This document shows positions 1 to 6,982 of a stretch of DNA of 11,966 nt, piece by piece; positions within the stretch are counted from its first letter, which is position 1, and the number at the start of each line of letters is the position of its first letter. The translations under genes were made by a program, and so were the position numbers. The DNA is from an uncultured Campylobacter sp. (GTDB lineage: Bacteria > Campylobacterota > Campylobacteria > Campylobacterales > Campylobacteraceae): the NCBI RefSeq assembly GCF_937890585.1, contig NZ_CALACG010000132.1, positions 1 through 11,966 of the forward strand, in the 5' to 3' direction. Under the pieces are notes generated by a model. It was not told the DNA's origin and searched no databases. It worked only from the letters and a program-made list of their open reading frames with translations.

Positions 1-6
1 ATTCAT
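1..6 (-). CDS. 5' end of an unidentified gene running off the left edge
   Basis: Only the first two codons (ATG AAT) are inside the window. The call rests on a good ribosome binding site, AGGAGA at 12-17 on the minus strand, five bases before the ATG, and on an AT-rich, promoter-like stretch behind it. The gene would be transcribed in the same direction as flgH but after the flgH terminator, so it probably has its own promoter. The product cannot be judged from two residues. Confidence 0.45.
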
Positions 7-48
7 ACTATTCTCCTATGAAAAAATATTTTTATATTTAATTTATGG

Positions 49-54
49 ATAATA
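49..54 (-). promoter_or_regulatory. possible sigma-70 -10 box for the left-edge gene
   Basis: TATTAT on the minus strand lies about 40 bases before the ATG at position 6, within about 100 bases of almost pure A/T (roughly 20-120). Campylobacter promoters typically have a recognisable -10 box and AT-rich upstream DNA with no clear -35. Other -10-like words (TATAAA, TATATT) lie nearby, so the exact box is uncertain. Confidence 0.25.
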
Positions 55-124
55 TTTTTTAATAATTTTTAAAAAATATAATTTAGTGTTTTTAAGAAGA
101 GTGAAATTTAAGGTACAAAATTAC

Positions 125-155
125 AAAAGCCCAAATGGGTTAAATTTAGGCTTTT
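125..155 (-). terminator. intrinsic terminator after flgH
   Basis: Read on the minus strand, AAAAGCC pairs with GGCTTTT seven bases for seven. A T-G wobble and AAAT/ATTT extend the stem to about 12 pairs around a seven-base loop (TTAACCC). The descending arm ends in TTTT, followed by GTAATTTTGT. It starts ten bases after the flgH stop codon. The same hairpin ends in CTTTTAAATTT on the plus strand, so it may work weakly both ways. Confidence 0.7.
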
Positions 156-164
156 AAATTTGTA

Positions 165-872
165 TTAAAATGGCCAGATGGCCTCCATGAGTCTTGTGCC
201 CCAAGGCTTTTTGGTAGATTTGTCTAGCTCACCCTCAGTTTTATACAAAATTTTGGCGTCAGCTATGTATTTTGAGTCGATTTCGTTGTTTTGTGAGATG
301 TCGTAAGGCCTGATGACGCCGCTTACTTGCATGATCTGCTTTTCGCCGTTTATAAGTAGCTCGCGGCTGCCTTCGATGAAGTAGTTGCCGTTATTTAGGA
401 CTTTGATGATCCTAGCTGAGATGGTCGCGCTAAATTTCTCGCTCCTGTTACTTGAGCCGCTACCTGTAAATTTATTGCCACCGCCTGCTTTAAAGCCGAT
501 GTCGCCGTATTTGTTTAGATTTTCAGCTACCGTTGAGAGCGGAGATGCTCCAGCGGTAAATACGCCGCCGCCAAGCGAGACGGTGCTATCTTTGTTGGTG
601 CTTTTGCTGCCGCTTGAAATTTGACTTGCGTTTTCTGAGATGACGATGGTTACGATGTCATTTACATTCATCGCCTTTCTATCTGAAAATAGCGGGTTGC
701 CGCCCTTTCCAAAGAGGCTGCCTGCGTTGCTTTGGCCGCTACCGGTATCTTTTGGTGGGAGCTGCTCGACGTAGACGGGTGGTTTCATATTTATATGTGG
801 GTCGGCACTTGGGGTGCAACCTGTGTAAAAAATGCCCGCAGACAAGACGAGCCAGATCGTTTTATAATTCAT
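165..872 (-). CDS. flgH: flagellar L-ring lipoprotein FlgH
   Basis: FlgH forms the outer-membrane L-ring, the bushing through which the flagellar rod passes; it acts with the P-ring protein FlgI. The product is 235 residues. It starts with a lipoprotein signal (MNYK, a hydrophobic stretch, then YTGC, so Cys19 would be lipidated). The family's conserved block follows at about 51-78 (GSLFGKGGNPLFSDRK, then AMNVNDIVTIVI), and the C-terminal part contains SGVIRPYDI. The ATG at 872 is chosen over an in-frame TTG at 914 for three reasons: it has CTAAGG six bases upstream, it begins directly with the signal peptide, and the TTG lies inside the -12 element of the sigma-54 promoter, so it should not be transcribed as message. 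The lipobox (Tyr at -3) is slightly atypical. Monocistronic: promoter before it, terminator after it. Confidence 0.95.
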   Translation of the reverse strand: MNYKTIWLVLSAGIFYTGCTPSADPHINMKPPVYVEQLPPKDTGSGQSNAGSLFGKGGNPLFSDRKAMNVNDIVTIVISENASQISSGSKSTNKDSTVSLGGGVFTAGASPLSTVAENLNKYGDIGFKAGGGNKFTGSGSSNRSEKFSATISARIIKVLNNGNYFIEGSRELLINGEKQIMQVSGVIRPYDISQNNEIDSKYIADAKILYKTEGELDKSTKKPWGTRLMEAIWPF

Positions 873-898
873 AAAATGCCTTAGAATAAGTATCTTTG

Positions 899-907
899 TG
901 CTAAAAT
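899..907 (+). promoter_or_regulatory. probable sigma-70 extended -10 promoter of pta-ackA
   Basis: TGCTAAAAT fits the extended -10 form TGnTAAAAT, with an upstream T-rich run (TATCTTTG). Transcription would begin around 914 and give a leader of about 25 bases before the pta ATG at 939. The element and start site overlap the flgH sigma-54 promoter on the other strand. No other good -10 box lies between the two genes, but the assignment is by eye. Confidence 0.5.
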
Positions 908-908
908 C

Positions 909-924
909 AAGCAATTTAAGTTCC
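909..924 (-). promoter_or_regulatory. sigma-54 (RpoN) promoter of flgH
   Basis: The minus strand reads GGAACTTAAATTGCTT, an exact fit to the Campylobacter sigma-54 consensus GGAA-N6-TTGCTT. Transcription should start about 12 bases downstream, near 899, leaving a leader of under 30 bases before the flgH ATG at 872. Rod, hook and ring genes in Campylobacter are commonly controlled by RpoN with the FlgSR two-component system, which fits flgH. Confidence 0.85.
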
Positions 925-938
925 TAAAAAGGTCGCAA

Positions 939-2276
939 ATGAAAAGTTGTTACATTTTTACAGACAAAAATTTGGCAAACCTCAAAGAGATTATAGCTAC
1001 AAAATTCAAAAAAGTTGAGATTTTTAAGATAACTCCAGACGAAAACGACAAAAAAAATCTAATAAATTTAAATGAAAAGGAATTTTTTTTAAAATTTATA
1101 GATAAATTTGAAGAGCTAAAGGAGAGAAGCGACTTTGTCGTAGTCATTGGCTGTGAGGGCTTTAGCGTCTTTGGCAAGAGCGAGCTAAATTTAAAACTAG
1201 CTAGAAATTTAAACACTCCAGTCTTTGACGAAAACGCAATCGAGCTAAGGGCGCTAAATTTAAACTCAAAGCTTCTAATAACTGATAAATTTGATGAAAT
1301 TTTAAGCTATGAGCACGAGATCATCACGCCATTTAAATTTCAAAGCTTGCTTCTAAAAAGAGCTAAAGCGGCAAACAAAACCGTCGTTTTGCCTGAAAGT
1401 GATGATGAGAGAATTTTAAAAGCAGCCCACATCGTGCTAGAAAAAGGGGCGGCAAATATCATTTTGCTAGGGCTTGAGAGCGAAAATTTAAGCAAGGCAA
1501 AGGTACTAAACCCGGTGCAAAACGAGCTGAACGAAGAGTTTGCAAAGAAAATTTATGAGCTAAGAAAGCATAAAGGCGTGGACGAAGCCAAGGCAAACGC
1601 GCTTGCGAAAGATAAAATTTACTTTGGCACTATGCTCATACATGAAGGTATGGCAGACGCTTTAGTAAGTGGGGCTACGATGAGCACGGCTGATACTATC
1701 CGCCCAGCCCTTCAGATCATAAAGACAAAACCAAATGTAAGTGTGGTAAGCGGGGCATTTTTCATGGCGCTTGAAGAGGAGATTTTACTCTTTGCCGACT
1801 GCGCCGTCACGCCAAATCCAAGCAGCGATGAGCTAGCTAGCATAACGCTAAGTAGCGCTCAAACGGCAAGTGCCTTTGGTCTTAGCCCAAAGATCGCTAT
1901 GCTAAGCTACTCAACAGCTGATAGTGGTAGCGGGGCTGACGTGGAGTTTGTAAAAGAGGCTGCCAAAAAAGCAAGCGAGCTTGATGCAAATTTAAAAATA
2001 GCTGCACCAATTCAGTTTGACGCGGCAGTTGATCTAAGCGTGGCTAGCAAAAAGATGCCAAATTCTGATGTGGCTGGGCAGGCAAATGTATTTATATTTC
2101 CAAATTTAAACTGCGGAAACATCTGCTATAAGGCAGTTCAGCGAAGCGCAAATGCCCTAGCTGTGGGTCCGATACTTCAAGGGCTAAAAAAACCAGTAAA
2201 TGACCTAAGCCGCGGCTGCCTCGTCGAAGACGTGGTAAATACCATCTTAATAAGCGCGATACAAGCAGGAGAGTGA
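939..2276 (+). CDS. pta: phosphate acetyltransferase (phosphotransacetylase)
   Basis: Pta converts acetyl-CoA and phosphate to acetyl phosphate and CoA in the cytoplasm; with AckA it links acetyl-CoA to acetate and ATP. The 445 residues carry the catalytic PTA_PTB domain from about 134 to the end: [12 protein letters not shown] near 149, [16 protein letters not shown] at 243-258, the [14 protein letters not shown] loop near 322-335, PIQFDAA, and a strongly conserved tail ([19 protein letters not shown], then [10 protein letters not shown]). Residues 1-130 are a reduced remnant of the N-terminal P-loop-like region of long Pta proteins: VVVIGCEGF near 67 and [10 protein letters not shown] resemble it, but no Walker A is visible. 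Its length lies between short (about 320) and long (about 710) family members. The ATG at 939 follows AAAAAGG by six bases. A run of eight A (1050-1057) and one of eight T (1083-1090) lie in the N-terminal part. Pta stops one base before ackA begins. Confidence 0.96.
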   Translation: MKSCYIFTDKNLANLKEIIATKFKKVEIFKITPDENDKKNLINLNEKEFFLKFIDKFEELKERSDFVVVIGCEGFSVFGKSELNLKLARNLNTPVFDENAIELRALNLNSKLLITDKFDEILSYEHEIITPFKFQSLLLKRAKAANKTVVLPESDDERILKAAHIVLEKGAANIILLGLESENLSKAKVLNPVQNELNEEFAKKIYELRKHKGVDEAKANALAKDKIYFGTMLIHEGMADALVSGATMSTADTIRPALQIIKTKPNVSVVSGAFFMALEEEILLFADCAVTPNPSSDELASITLSSAQTASAFGLSPKIAMLSYSTADSGSGADVEFVKEAAKKASELDANLKIAAPIQFDAAVDLSVASKKMPNSDVAGQANVFIFPNLNCGNICYKAVQRSANALAVGPILQGLKKPVNDLSRGCLVEDVVNTILISAIQAGE

Positions 2277-2277
2277 T

Positions 2278-3471
2278 ATGAGAATTTTAGTTTTAAACTC
2301 AGGTAGCAGCTCGATAAAATTTCAACTTTTTGAAATGCAGACAAAAACGAGCCTAGCAAGCGGTCTAGTCGAGCAAATCGGCAGCTCTAGCTCAAGGGCG
2401 GTGTTAAAGGCAAATGGCGAAGTTTATGAGATAAAACGCTTCATAAAAGACCACCACGACGGACTTGAGGCGATGAACGAGCTCTTTACCACCTCGCATA
2501 CACTGCACGATCTAAGCGAGCTTGACGGCATCGGACACAGGATAGTGCATGGCGGCGAGAGCTTTTTTAGCTCGATGATCGTTGATGAGAGCGTCATCAA
2601 AAAGATCGAGGAGATAAGCCCACTTGCCCCACTTCACAACCCAGGGCACCTTGCTGGCATCAAAAACGCGATGAAAGAGAGCAAAAATGTGCCTCACGTG
2701 GTCGTTTTTGACACTGTGTTTCATCAAAGCATGCCAGAGTACGCCTACCGCTACGCCCTGCCCTACGACGTTTGCAAGGCTCATCACATCAGAAAATACG
2801 GCTTTCACGGCACATCGCACAGATATGTCTGCAAGCAAGCAGCCAAAATGCTTGGCATAGAATTTGATAAATTTAACGCTATCTCGCTTCACTTAGGCAA
2901 CGGCGCCTCGGCCTGCGCGGTGCAAAATGGCAAAAGCATTGACACATCTATGGGTCTTAGCCCGCTTGAAGGCCTCATAATGGGCACAAGAAGCGGCGAT
3001 ATGGACCCAGCCGTAGTCATCTACCTACTAAATATCGGCGTTTTAAAGTGGAACGAGATCGATAACTTCTTAAACAAAAAGAGCGGACTTTTTGGAATTT
3101 GTGGCTCAAGCGACATGAGAGAGGTCGTAGCTAAGATGCAAAACGACGAGCGCGCAAAGCTTGCATTTGATATGTTTTGCTACCGAGTGAAAAAGTATAT
3201 CGGCTCATACTACGCCATTTTAGGGCGTGTTGATGCACTCATATTTACTGGCGGTATCGGCGAAAATGCGCCAAACACAAGGCAAAAAATTTGTGATGAC
3301 CTAAAGCATCTTGGCATCCACATCAACCATGAGCTAAATTTCTCAAACGAGCGAGGCGAGAGGTGCATAGATGAAGAAGGCGCTAAGATAAAAACGCTCA
3401 TCATCCCAACCAACGAAGAGCTTGAGATCGCCATAGAGACAGCCAGGGTGATAAAGGAAAGAACGCTTTAG
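2278..3471 (+). CDS. ackA: acetate kinase
   Basis: AckA transfers phosphate between acetyl phosphate and ADP, giving acetate and ATP (or the reverse for acetate use). The 397-residue length is typical. The active-site residues known from the Methanosarcina enzyme all have counterparts: Asn7 ([11 protein letters not shown]), Arg88 (GHRIVHGG), His120 (PLHNPGHL), Asp145 (FDTVFH), His177 ([10 protein letters not shown]), Arg238 (GTRSGDMDP) and Glu380 (TNEE). The phosphate-binding GGIGEN lies at 325-330. The start follows pta by one base, with AGGAGAG inside the pta 3' end, so the two genes should be co-transcribed and translationally linked. No convincing terminator follows; only a weak AT-only hairpin (3482-3499) is seen. 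Confidence 0.97.
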   Translation: MRILVLNSGSSSIKFQLFEMQTKTSLASGLVEQIGSSSSRAVLKANGEVYEIKRFIKDHHDGLEAMNELFTTSHTLHDLSELDGIGHRIVHGGESFFSSMIVDESVIKKIEEISPLAPLHNPGHLAGIKNAMKESKNVPHVVVFDTVFHQSMPEYAYRYALPYDVCKAHHIRKYGFHGTSHRYVCKQAAKMLGIEFDKFNAISLHLGNGASACAVQNGKSIDTSMGLSPLEGLIMGTRSGDMDPAVVIYLLNIGVLKWNEIDNFLNKKSGLFGICGSSDMREVVAKMQNDERAKLAFDMFCYRVKKYIGSYYAILGRVDALIFTGGIGENAPNTRQKICDDLKHLGIHINHELNFSNERGERCIDEEGAKIKTLIIPTNEELEIAIETARVIKERTL

Positions 3472-3485
3472 GGGTGAGATAAAAT

Positions 3486-3766
3486 TTGTTATCAAATTTA
3501 CAGCAAAGCAAACACGATAAGCGGCGATTTGCAATAAACTACGCAAACAAATAGAACTATCTTTATTAAATAGTCAAATAGTTGGGCAAAATTTGGCGTA
3601 AAAAGAGAAAAATAGCATTCACAAACCGCATAAGCCTTTGCCACCAAAGCAAAAAGATTTCACACTTGATTTAAAACACACCAGCCTAAATTTTACAAGC
3701 GATAAGCTAAAACTTGCTACCAAAGTGACTGAGGATCTAGCAAATTTGGGGTTAAATTTAAACTAA
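3486..3766 (+). pseudogene. probable remnant of a decayed small gene
   Basis: The 330 bases between ackA and the next gene hold no intact gene, but coding-like stretches can be read in order. Frame A, 3486-3554: LLSNLQQSKHDKRRF, then AINYANK, then stop. Frame B, 3521-3601: ending KQIELSLLNSQIVGQNLA, then stop. After that TAA the same frame B continues to 3766 as KEKNSIHKPHKPLPP and then FTLDLKHTSLNFTSDKLKLA, TKVTEDLANLGLNLN, stop. The last stretch has the Lys/Leu/Asn-rich codon use of real genes nearby, but no ATG and no ribosome binding site. One frameshift (about 3540-3555) and one in-frame stop (3599) would rejoin the pieces into one protein of about 90 residues. I do not recognise the family. 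Chance open frames are the alternative. Confidence 0.4.
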
Positions 3767-3772
3767 ATTTTA

Positions 3773-3778
3773 TATAAT
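3773..3778 (+). promoter_or_regulatory. sigma-70 -10 box of the TM2-domain gene
   Basis: A perfect TATAAT sits 23 bases before the ATG at 3802, preceded by the AT-rich run AAATTTTA. Transcription would start near 3785, leaving a very short leader that consists mostly of the ribosome binding site AAGGAG (3791-3796). This makes the gene a unit separate from pta-ackA. Confidence 0.65.
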
Positions 3779-3801
3779 CCGCCTTTTAAAAAGGAGAGAA
3801 A

Positions 3802-4290
3802 ATGAATGCAAATTCTATAGTTTTGATGTTGCAAGATAAGCTACCAAAAGACTTTGCTACGCTAAAAATGCTAGAAGATAAGCTAGCCTCGCTCGATGAG
3901 AAAAAGCTTGATGAGCTCATGCAAAAGCTGCCTAGTTTAAATTTAAAGTCGCCAGCCATTGTCTTTTGGGTGGGTAGCTTGATCTTTGGCGCTTTTGGCG
4001 TAAACCGCTTTATGACGGGTCAAATTTGGCTTGGAGTGCTAAAACTAGCCCTTTTTATAGCTCACATTATCTTTATTATCGTCATAACAGGAGCTGCGAT
4101 CGATGCCATTGGAACCGCCACAACAAACCAAGATGTGCAAAATGCCGTAGTGATCATCGGCGCAAATAGCTTTATAATTAGCATTTTGGGCTTAGTCATA
4201 AGCATCTGGTGGTTTGTCGATCTCTTTATCACCGGCAAAGTAGTGAGAAGTCAAAATTTAGAGAAAATTTTAAAAGCCATAAATGAATAA
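3802..4290 (+). CDS. TM2-domain inner-membrane protein
   Basis: This 162-residue protein has a charged, probably helical cytoplasmic N-terminus (1-50, rich in Lys, Leu and Asp) and then a TM2 domain. The first TM2 half is GAFGVNRFMTGQIWLGVLKL (63-82), matching the G-x-x-G-x-H/N-RF-x-x-G pattern. The second is ISIWWFVDLFITGK (133-146), matching IWWxxDLF. Membrane segments are likely at about 52-68, 76-98 and 114-141. The two TM2 signature halves are normally close together; here about 50 residues including TDQDV-like polar loop residues (TTNQDVQN at 107-114) separate them. No enzymatic role is known for bacterial TM2 proteins, and none is claimed. The ATG follows AAGGAGAGAAA. The gene lies between its own promoter and a strong terminator, convergent with the operon on the other strand. 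Confidence 0.8.
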   Translation: MNANSIVLMLQDKLPKDFATLKMLEDKLASLDEKKLDELMQKLPSLNLKSPAIVFWVGSLIFGAFGVNRFMTGQIWLGVLKLALFIAHIIFIIVITGAAIDAIGTATTNQDVQNAVVIIGANSFIISILGLVISIWWFVDLFITGKVVRSQNLEKILKAINE

Positions 4291-4304
4291 AAGTGCTAAA
4301 ACTG

Positions 4305-4335
4305 GGGCAAAAAGCTTAAATTTGCCCTATTTTTT
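4305..4335 (+). terminator. intrinsic terminator of the TM2 gene, shared with the convergent operon
   Basis: GGGCAAA (4305-4311) pairs with TTTGCCC (4321-4327) around a nine-base loop and is followed by TATTTTTT. The T-run lies over the last Lys codons and stop of the convergent Sel1-repeat gene, so the signal overlaps that coding end. On the minus strand the same hairpin starts at its stop codon and is followed by CAGTTTTAG, a weaker T-run, so it may end both transcripts. Confidence 0.75.
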
Positions 4336-4779
4336 AGCCTTTTGCTCTTCTAAAATTTCAGTAGTTTTATTTGCCTCTTGCTCTTTAAACTCTTCAAAAA
4401 GCTCATCATATCTAGCTTTGGCGTTTTCGTAGACACCAGAAGGCAGAGTGATGTTTAGATCGTCCCTTAGGCTTAGCACGTCATCGCAGGCGTTTTGGTA
4501 GCCAAGATCGCAGCTTTTCATATAGTATCTGACGCCAAGCTCGATATTTGTATGCCTTTTTAGATCGCCGTCCATCTGCTCGTTTATCTCTTCATTTACA
4601 AACATATCGCCCAAAGCCTCGCAAGAAAGCACATCTTTTTGCTCGCAGCCTTCAAAAAATATCTCATACGCGCCCACGTAGTCTCCGGTATTTAGGGCTT
4701 CATTGCCCCTATCAAAGTCGTCTATATCAAAGCAAAAGGCTAAATTTAGTGCCAGAGCTAAAAAAACTATCTTTTTCAT
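4327..4779 (-). CDS. small periplasmic Sel1-like repeat protein
   Basis: The 150-residue product starts with a signal peptide (MKKIVFLALALNLAFC, cleavage likely near residue 16). Two Sel1-like repeat units follow, around 31-62 (GDYVGAYEIFFEGCE... then CEALGDMF) and 79-106 (ELGVRYYMKSCDLGYQNACD). Each has a Cys pair in C-x7-C spacing (C45/C53 and C90/C98), the spacing of the disulfide-linked pairs in Helicobacter Hcp-type Sel1 proteins. Residues 120-150 are a highly charged, Glu/Lys-rich helix. Cys16 is not in a good lipobox (Phe at -1). It is the last gene of the operon; its ATG overlaps the murF stop in ATGA. Sel1 repeats mediate protein contacts, so a helper or binding role in the periplasm is plausible, but the partner is unknown. 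Confidence 0.75.
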   Translation of the reverse strand: MKKIVFLALALNLAFCFDIDDFDRGNEALNTGDYVGAYEIFFEGCEQKDVLSCEALGDMFVNEEINEQMDGDLKRHTNIELGVRYYMKSCDLGYQNACDDVLSLRDDLNITLPSGVYENAKARYDELFEEFKEQEANKTTEILEEQKAKK

Positions 4780-6200
4780 ACAAAGCTCGGTGCGTCATTT
4801 GAAAATAGTATAAGATCGCCAGCGCGTGTGTTTTGGGCTAAAATTTCTTGCATTTTGTTCTTGTCCTTTAGGATGATGATCTTTGGCTTAACGATGTGTT
4901 TTAGCAAGACTTCGGCATTTAGCGAGCTTGTGATGATGACGAGGTCAAAAATTTCATTTATCGCCTTGGCTAAATTTGCATTTTGCTCCGCATCGCTCTC
5001 GACGATACCAGGCGTTAGCAGCACTTTTCTGCCAGCATAGGTGCTTACTAGCTCGTAGCTAGCGCACATGCCTGATAAATTTCCATTAAAACTATCGTCA
5101 ATTATTAGCTTGCCACCAGCCTCGATCTTGCTTAGGCGGTGCTCGACGTTTTTCATCTTAGATAGCGCACCATTTATCGCTTCATCGCTCATTTTTAGGT
5201 ATCTTGCCACCTTGATGCAAACGGCTAAATTTGTAGCGTTAAATTTACCAAGTAGCGGCGAGGCGTAGTTTTTGCCATCAAGCGTAAATGAAATTCCATC
5301 TAAATTTGCATTTATATCTTTTAGGTTCTCATCATAAATTTCTATATTTTGGCTTGGCTCTTTTTTTGTCGAGCTATGTAAAAATGCCCTTTGCAAACGC
5401 TCACTTTGCAGCGCCTCGAGCTTAGTTGCACGGATATTATCAAGCGTTTTAAAATACTCAATGTGTTGCGCGCCGGTCTCGCCTACGATGACGATTTGCG
5501 GATTTAGAAATTTAGTGATCTCTAGGATGTCACCCTTTAGTCTAGCGCCTGCTTCAGCGATATAAATTTGCGTTTGCTCGCTTAAATTTTCATTGATATC
5601 TTTGATGATACCGGCCATTGTATTTACGCTGCGAGGCGTTTTATAGCAGACAAAGCTATCTTTTAAAATTTCAAAGAGAAAATTTTTGATACTCGTTTTG
5701 CCATAGCTTGCGGTGATTAGGATGATCTTTAGCTCTTTGTTTGCACCAAGTTTTTTAAGCGCCTTGTTTTTAAAGCCTTGAAATTTGATCTTTTCTAAAA
5801 TTTCACTAAAAAATAGGCTCACGACCAAGACAAAAAGTGGCATAGGAGCCAAAAACGCCTTGTGGATGATGAAATTTAAAGCGTAGTTTATGATGATAGC
5901 GCACGCTAAGATCACAAAAAAGTGCTTGATCCTAGCAGTAAAGACTAGCTTTTTATCAAGCTTTTTATGCCAAAGATAAAGAGCTGGCAAAAGCGCAAAG
6001 TAAAAGTAGATGAAAAACCACTTGCCAGTCGTGTAAAAAAGCACCAACGGCACAATGAAGAAAAATACGTGCCAAGCGGGCTTTGTAAAGTGAAAGAGCA
6101 CACGCTCAGGCTTATAAGAAAACCACTGAAAGCAAGTGATCACATAAAAAGCAAGCGCAAAGATAAATAAAACTGTGCTTATGCTTAAAAATATACTCAT
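4776..6200 (-). CDS. murF: UDP-MurNAc-tripeptide:D-Ala-D-Ala ligase MurF, membrane-anchored form
   Basis: MurF adds D-Ala-D-Ala to UDP-MurNAc-tripeptide, the last cytoplasmic step of the peptide stem; Ddl, encoded upstream, supplies the dipeptide. Of 474 residues, about 1-135 form several hydrophobic segments (about 1-25, 43-58, 62-77, 94-113, 118-133) instead of the usual soluble UMAG-binding N-domain. The ligase core follows: ATP loop TASYGKTS (163-170, usually GSNGKTT), EAGAR (216-220), Lys260 in ATKLEAL as the likely carbamylated lysine, NATNLAVCIKVARYL (321-335), EHRL, and DDSFNGNLSGM (368-378) in place of DDSYNANP. The C-terminus ends in SNDAPSFV rather than the KGS loop. C. jejuni MurF looks the same, as I recall, so this is a lineage form and not a broken gene. 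It overlaps both the upstream hydrolase and the downstream gene by ATGA. Confidence 0.9.
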   Translation of the reverse strand: MSIFLSISTVLFIFALAFYVITCFQWFSYKPERVLFHFTKPAWHVFFFIVPLVLFYTTGKWFFIYFYFALLPALYLWHKKLDKKLVFTARIKHFFVILACAIIINYALNFIIHKAFLAPMPLFVLVVSLFFSEILEKIKFQGFKNKALKKLGANKELKIILITASYGKTSIKNFLFEILKDSFVCYKTPRSVNTMAGIIKDINENLSEQTQIYIAEAGARLKGDILEITKFLNPQIVIVGETGAQHIEYFKTLDNIRATKLEALQSERLQRAFLHSSTKKEPSQNIEIYDENLKDINANLDGISFTLDGKNYASPLLGKFNATNLAVCIKVARYLKMSDEAINGALSKMKNVEHRLSKIEAGGKLIIDDSFNGNLSGMCASYELVSTYAGRKVLLTPGIVESDAEQNANLAKAINEIFDLVIITSSLNAEVLLKHIVKPKIIILKDKNKMQEILAQNTRAGDLILFSNDAPSFV

Positions 6201-6982
6201 CTTATCTCCTCGATCCCGCTCTCATCGTCATCTAATACGACATTTTTTGCATCATTTGGCTCAAAATTTATCCCTTTTTCTATCTCGTCACTTATAAATT
6301 TAGCGTGGAGCAAAAAGAAAAAATGATCGCCACTAAGTGGGAAAAATGAGCTATTTTTTATGAGTTTATGTATCGATTCACCGCTTGTTACAGGCGTTGC
6401 CTTGTCGTTTTCTCCCCAAAATATAAAAGCCCTGCCGCTAAAGTCAGCAAAATGCTTTGTAAAATCCTCATCAACGACGTTTTTTAGGGTTTCATACATA
6501 ACTCTACTCATGCCGCTCACATCTTTTGTAGCAAAGAGTTTATAAAATTTACCAAAGCCAAATATCTTTAAAATTTTAAATATCACTATCTTTGCTCGCA
6601 CGATAAATGGCTTTTTGACGACTATGCCAGCAGAGCTTAAAAGCACTAGATATGGTGGTTTTAGGAGTGTTGCGACCTTGCCGCCAAAGCTATGTCCTGC
6701 GATGATGTCTGGTTTTATGCCAAGCTCAGCGCAGAAATTTGCAACGATTTTTGCGTAGTCACTTGTTTTTAAAGGCTTAAAAATGGAGCTTTTGCCAAAG
6801 CCAGGCATATCGATATAGACGTGGCAAAACTCGCTTAGATAGTGCCCAAAAGCCTTTTTCATTATCTCTTTGTTTGCGCCCCAGCCGTGCAAGAAAAGCA
6901 CTACCTTTTTGCATTTTGGATTTACTACTTCGTAGCTGATCTCGTACTCGTCTGAGCCGTATTTTACTGCCCTACTCGCCAT
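6197..6982 (-). CDS. alpha/beta hydrolase, substrate unknown
   Basis: The 261-residue cytoplasmic protein has a complete alpha/beta-hydrolase catalytic set: oxyanion-hole HGWG (32-35), nucleophile elbow AGHSFGG with Ser98, acid FWGENDKATP with Asp193, and GDH with His220. It also has DMPGFGKS (58-65), common in this superfamily. A hydrophobic region at 113-150 may form the lid. No signal peptide is seen. The ATG at 6982 is preferred: AAAGAGAG stands just upstream, and translation from the in-frame TTG at 7018 would add 12 residues without a better site. It overlaps the upstream antitoxin-like gene by 11 bases and murF by ATGA. The C. jejuni homologue (Cj0796c) is in the same place. The sequence does not show the substrate; a cell-wall or lipid-linked role is only suggested by the neighbours. 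Confidence 0.85.
   Translation of the reverse strand: MASRAVKYGSDEYEISYEVVNPKCKKVVLFLHGWGANKEIMKKAFGHYLSEFCHVYIDMPGFGKSSIFKPLKTSDYAKIVANFCAELGIKPDIIAGHSFGGKVATLLKPPYLVLLSSAGIVVKKPFIVRAKIVIFKILKIFGFGKFYKLFATKDVSGMSRVMYETLKNVVDEDFTKHFADFSGRAFIFWGENDKATPVTSGESIHKLIKNSSFFPLSGDHFFFLLHAKFISDEIEKGINFEPNDAKNVVLDDDESGIEEIR

Noticed and set aside
385..624. Plus-strand open frame across flgH
   Set aside because: Antisense to the well-supported FlgH; the peptide is a low-complexity Leu/Pro/Ser shadow with no start signals.
873..914. N-terminal extension of FlgH from the TTG at 914
   Set aside because: The TTG is part of the -12 element of the sigma-54 promoter, so the mRNA should start downstream of it. 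The ATG at 872 has its own ribosome site and starts directly with the lipoprotein signal.
3482..3499. Hairpin AAATTTG/CAAATTT after ackA as a terminator
   Set aside because: The stem is nearly all A-T with one G-C pair and is followed by ACAGC, not a T-run. AAATTT words are everywhere in this window, so the match is likely chance.
3555..3583. Inverted repeat AACTAT ... ATAGTT in the post-ackA gap
   Set aside because: Six A/T-rich pairs with a 17-base loop and no neighbouring signal; expected by chance in this composition.
3782..3794. CCTTTTAAAAAGG as an RNA structure hiding the TM2 ribosome site
   Set aside because: With a realistic loop only about four pairs remain, too weak to act as a switch.
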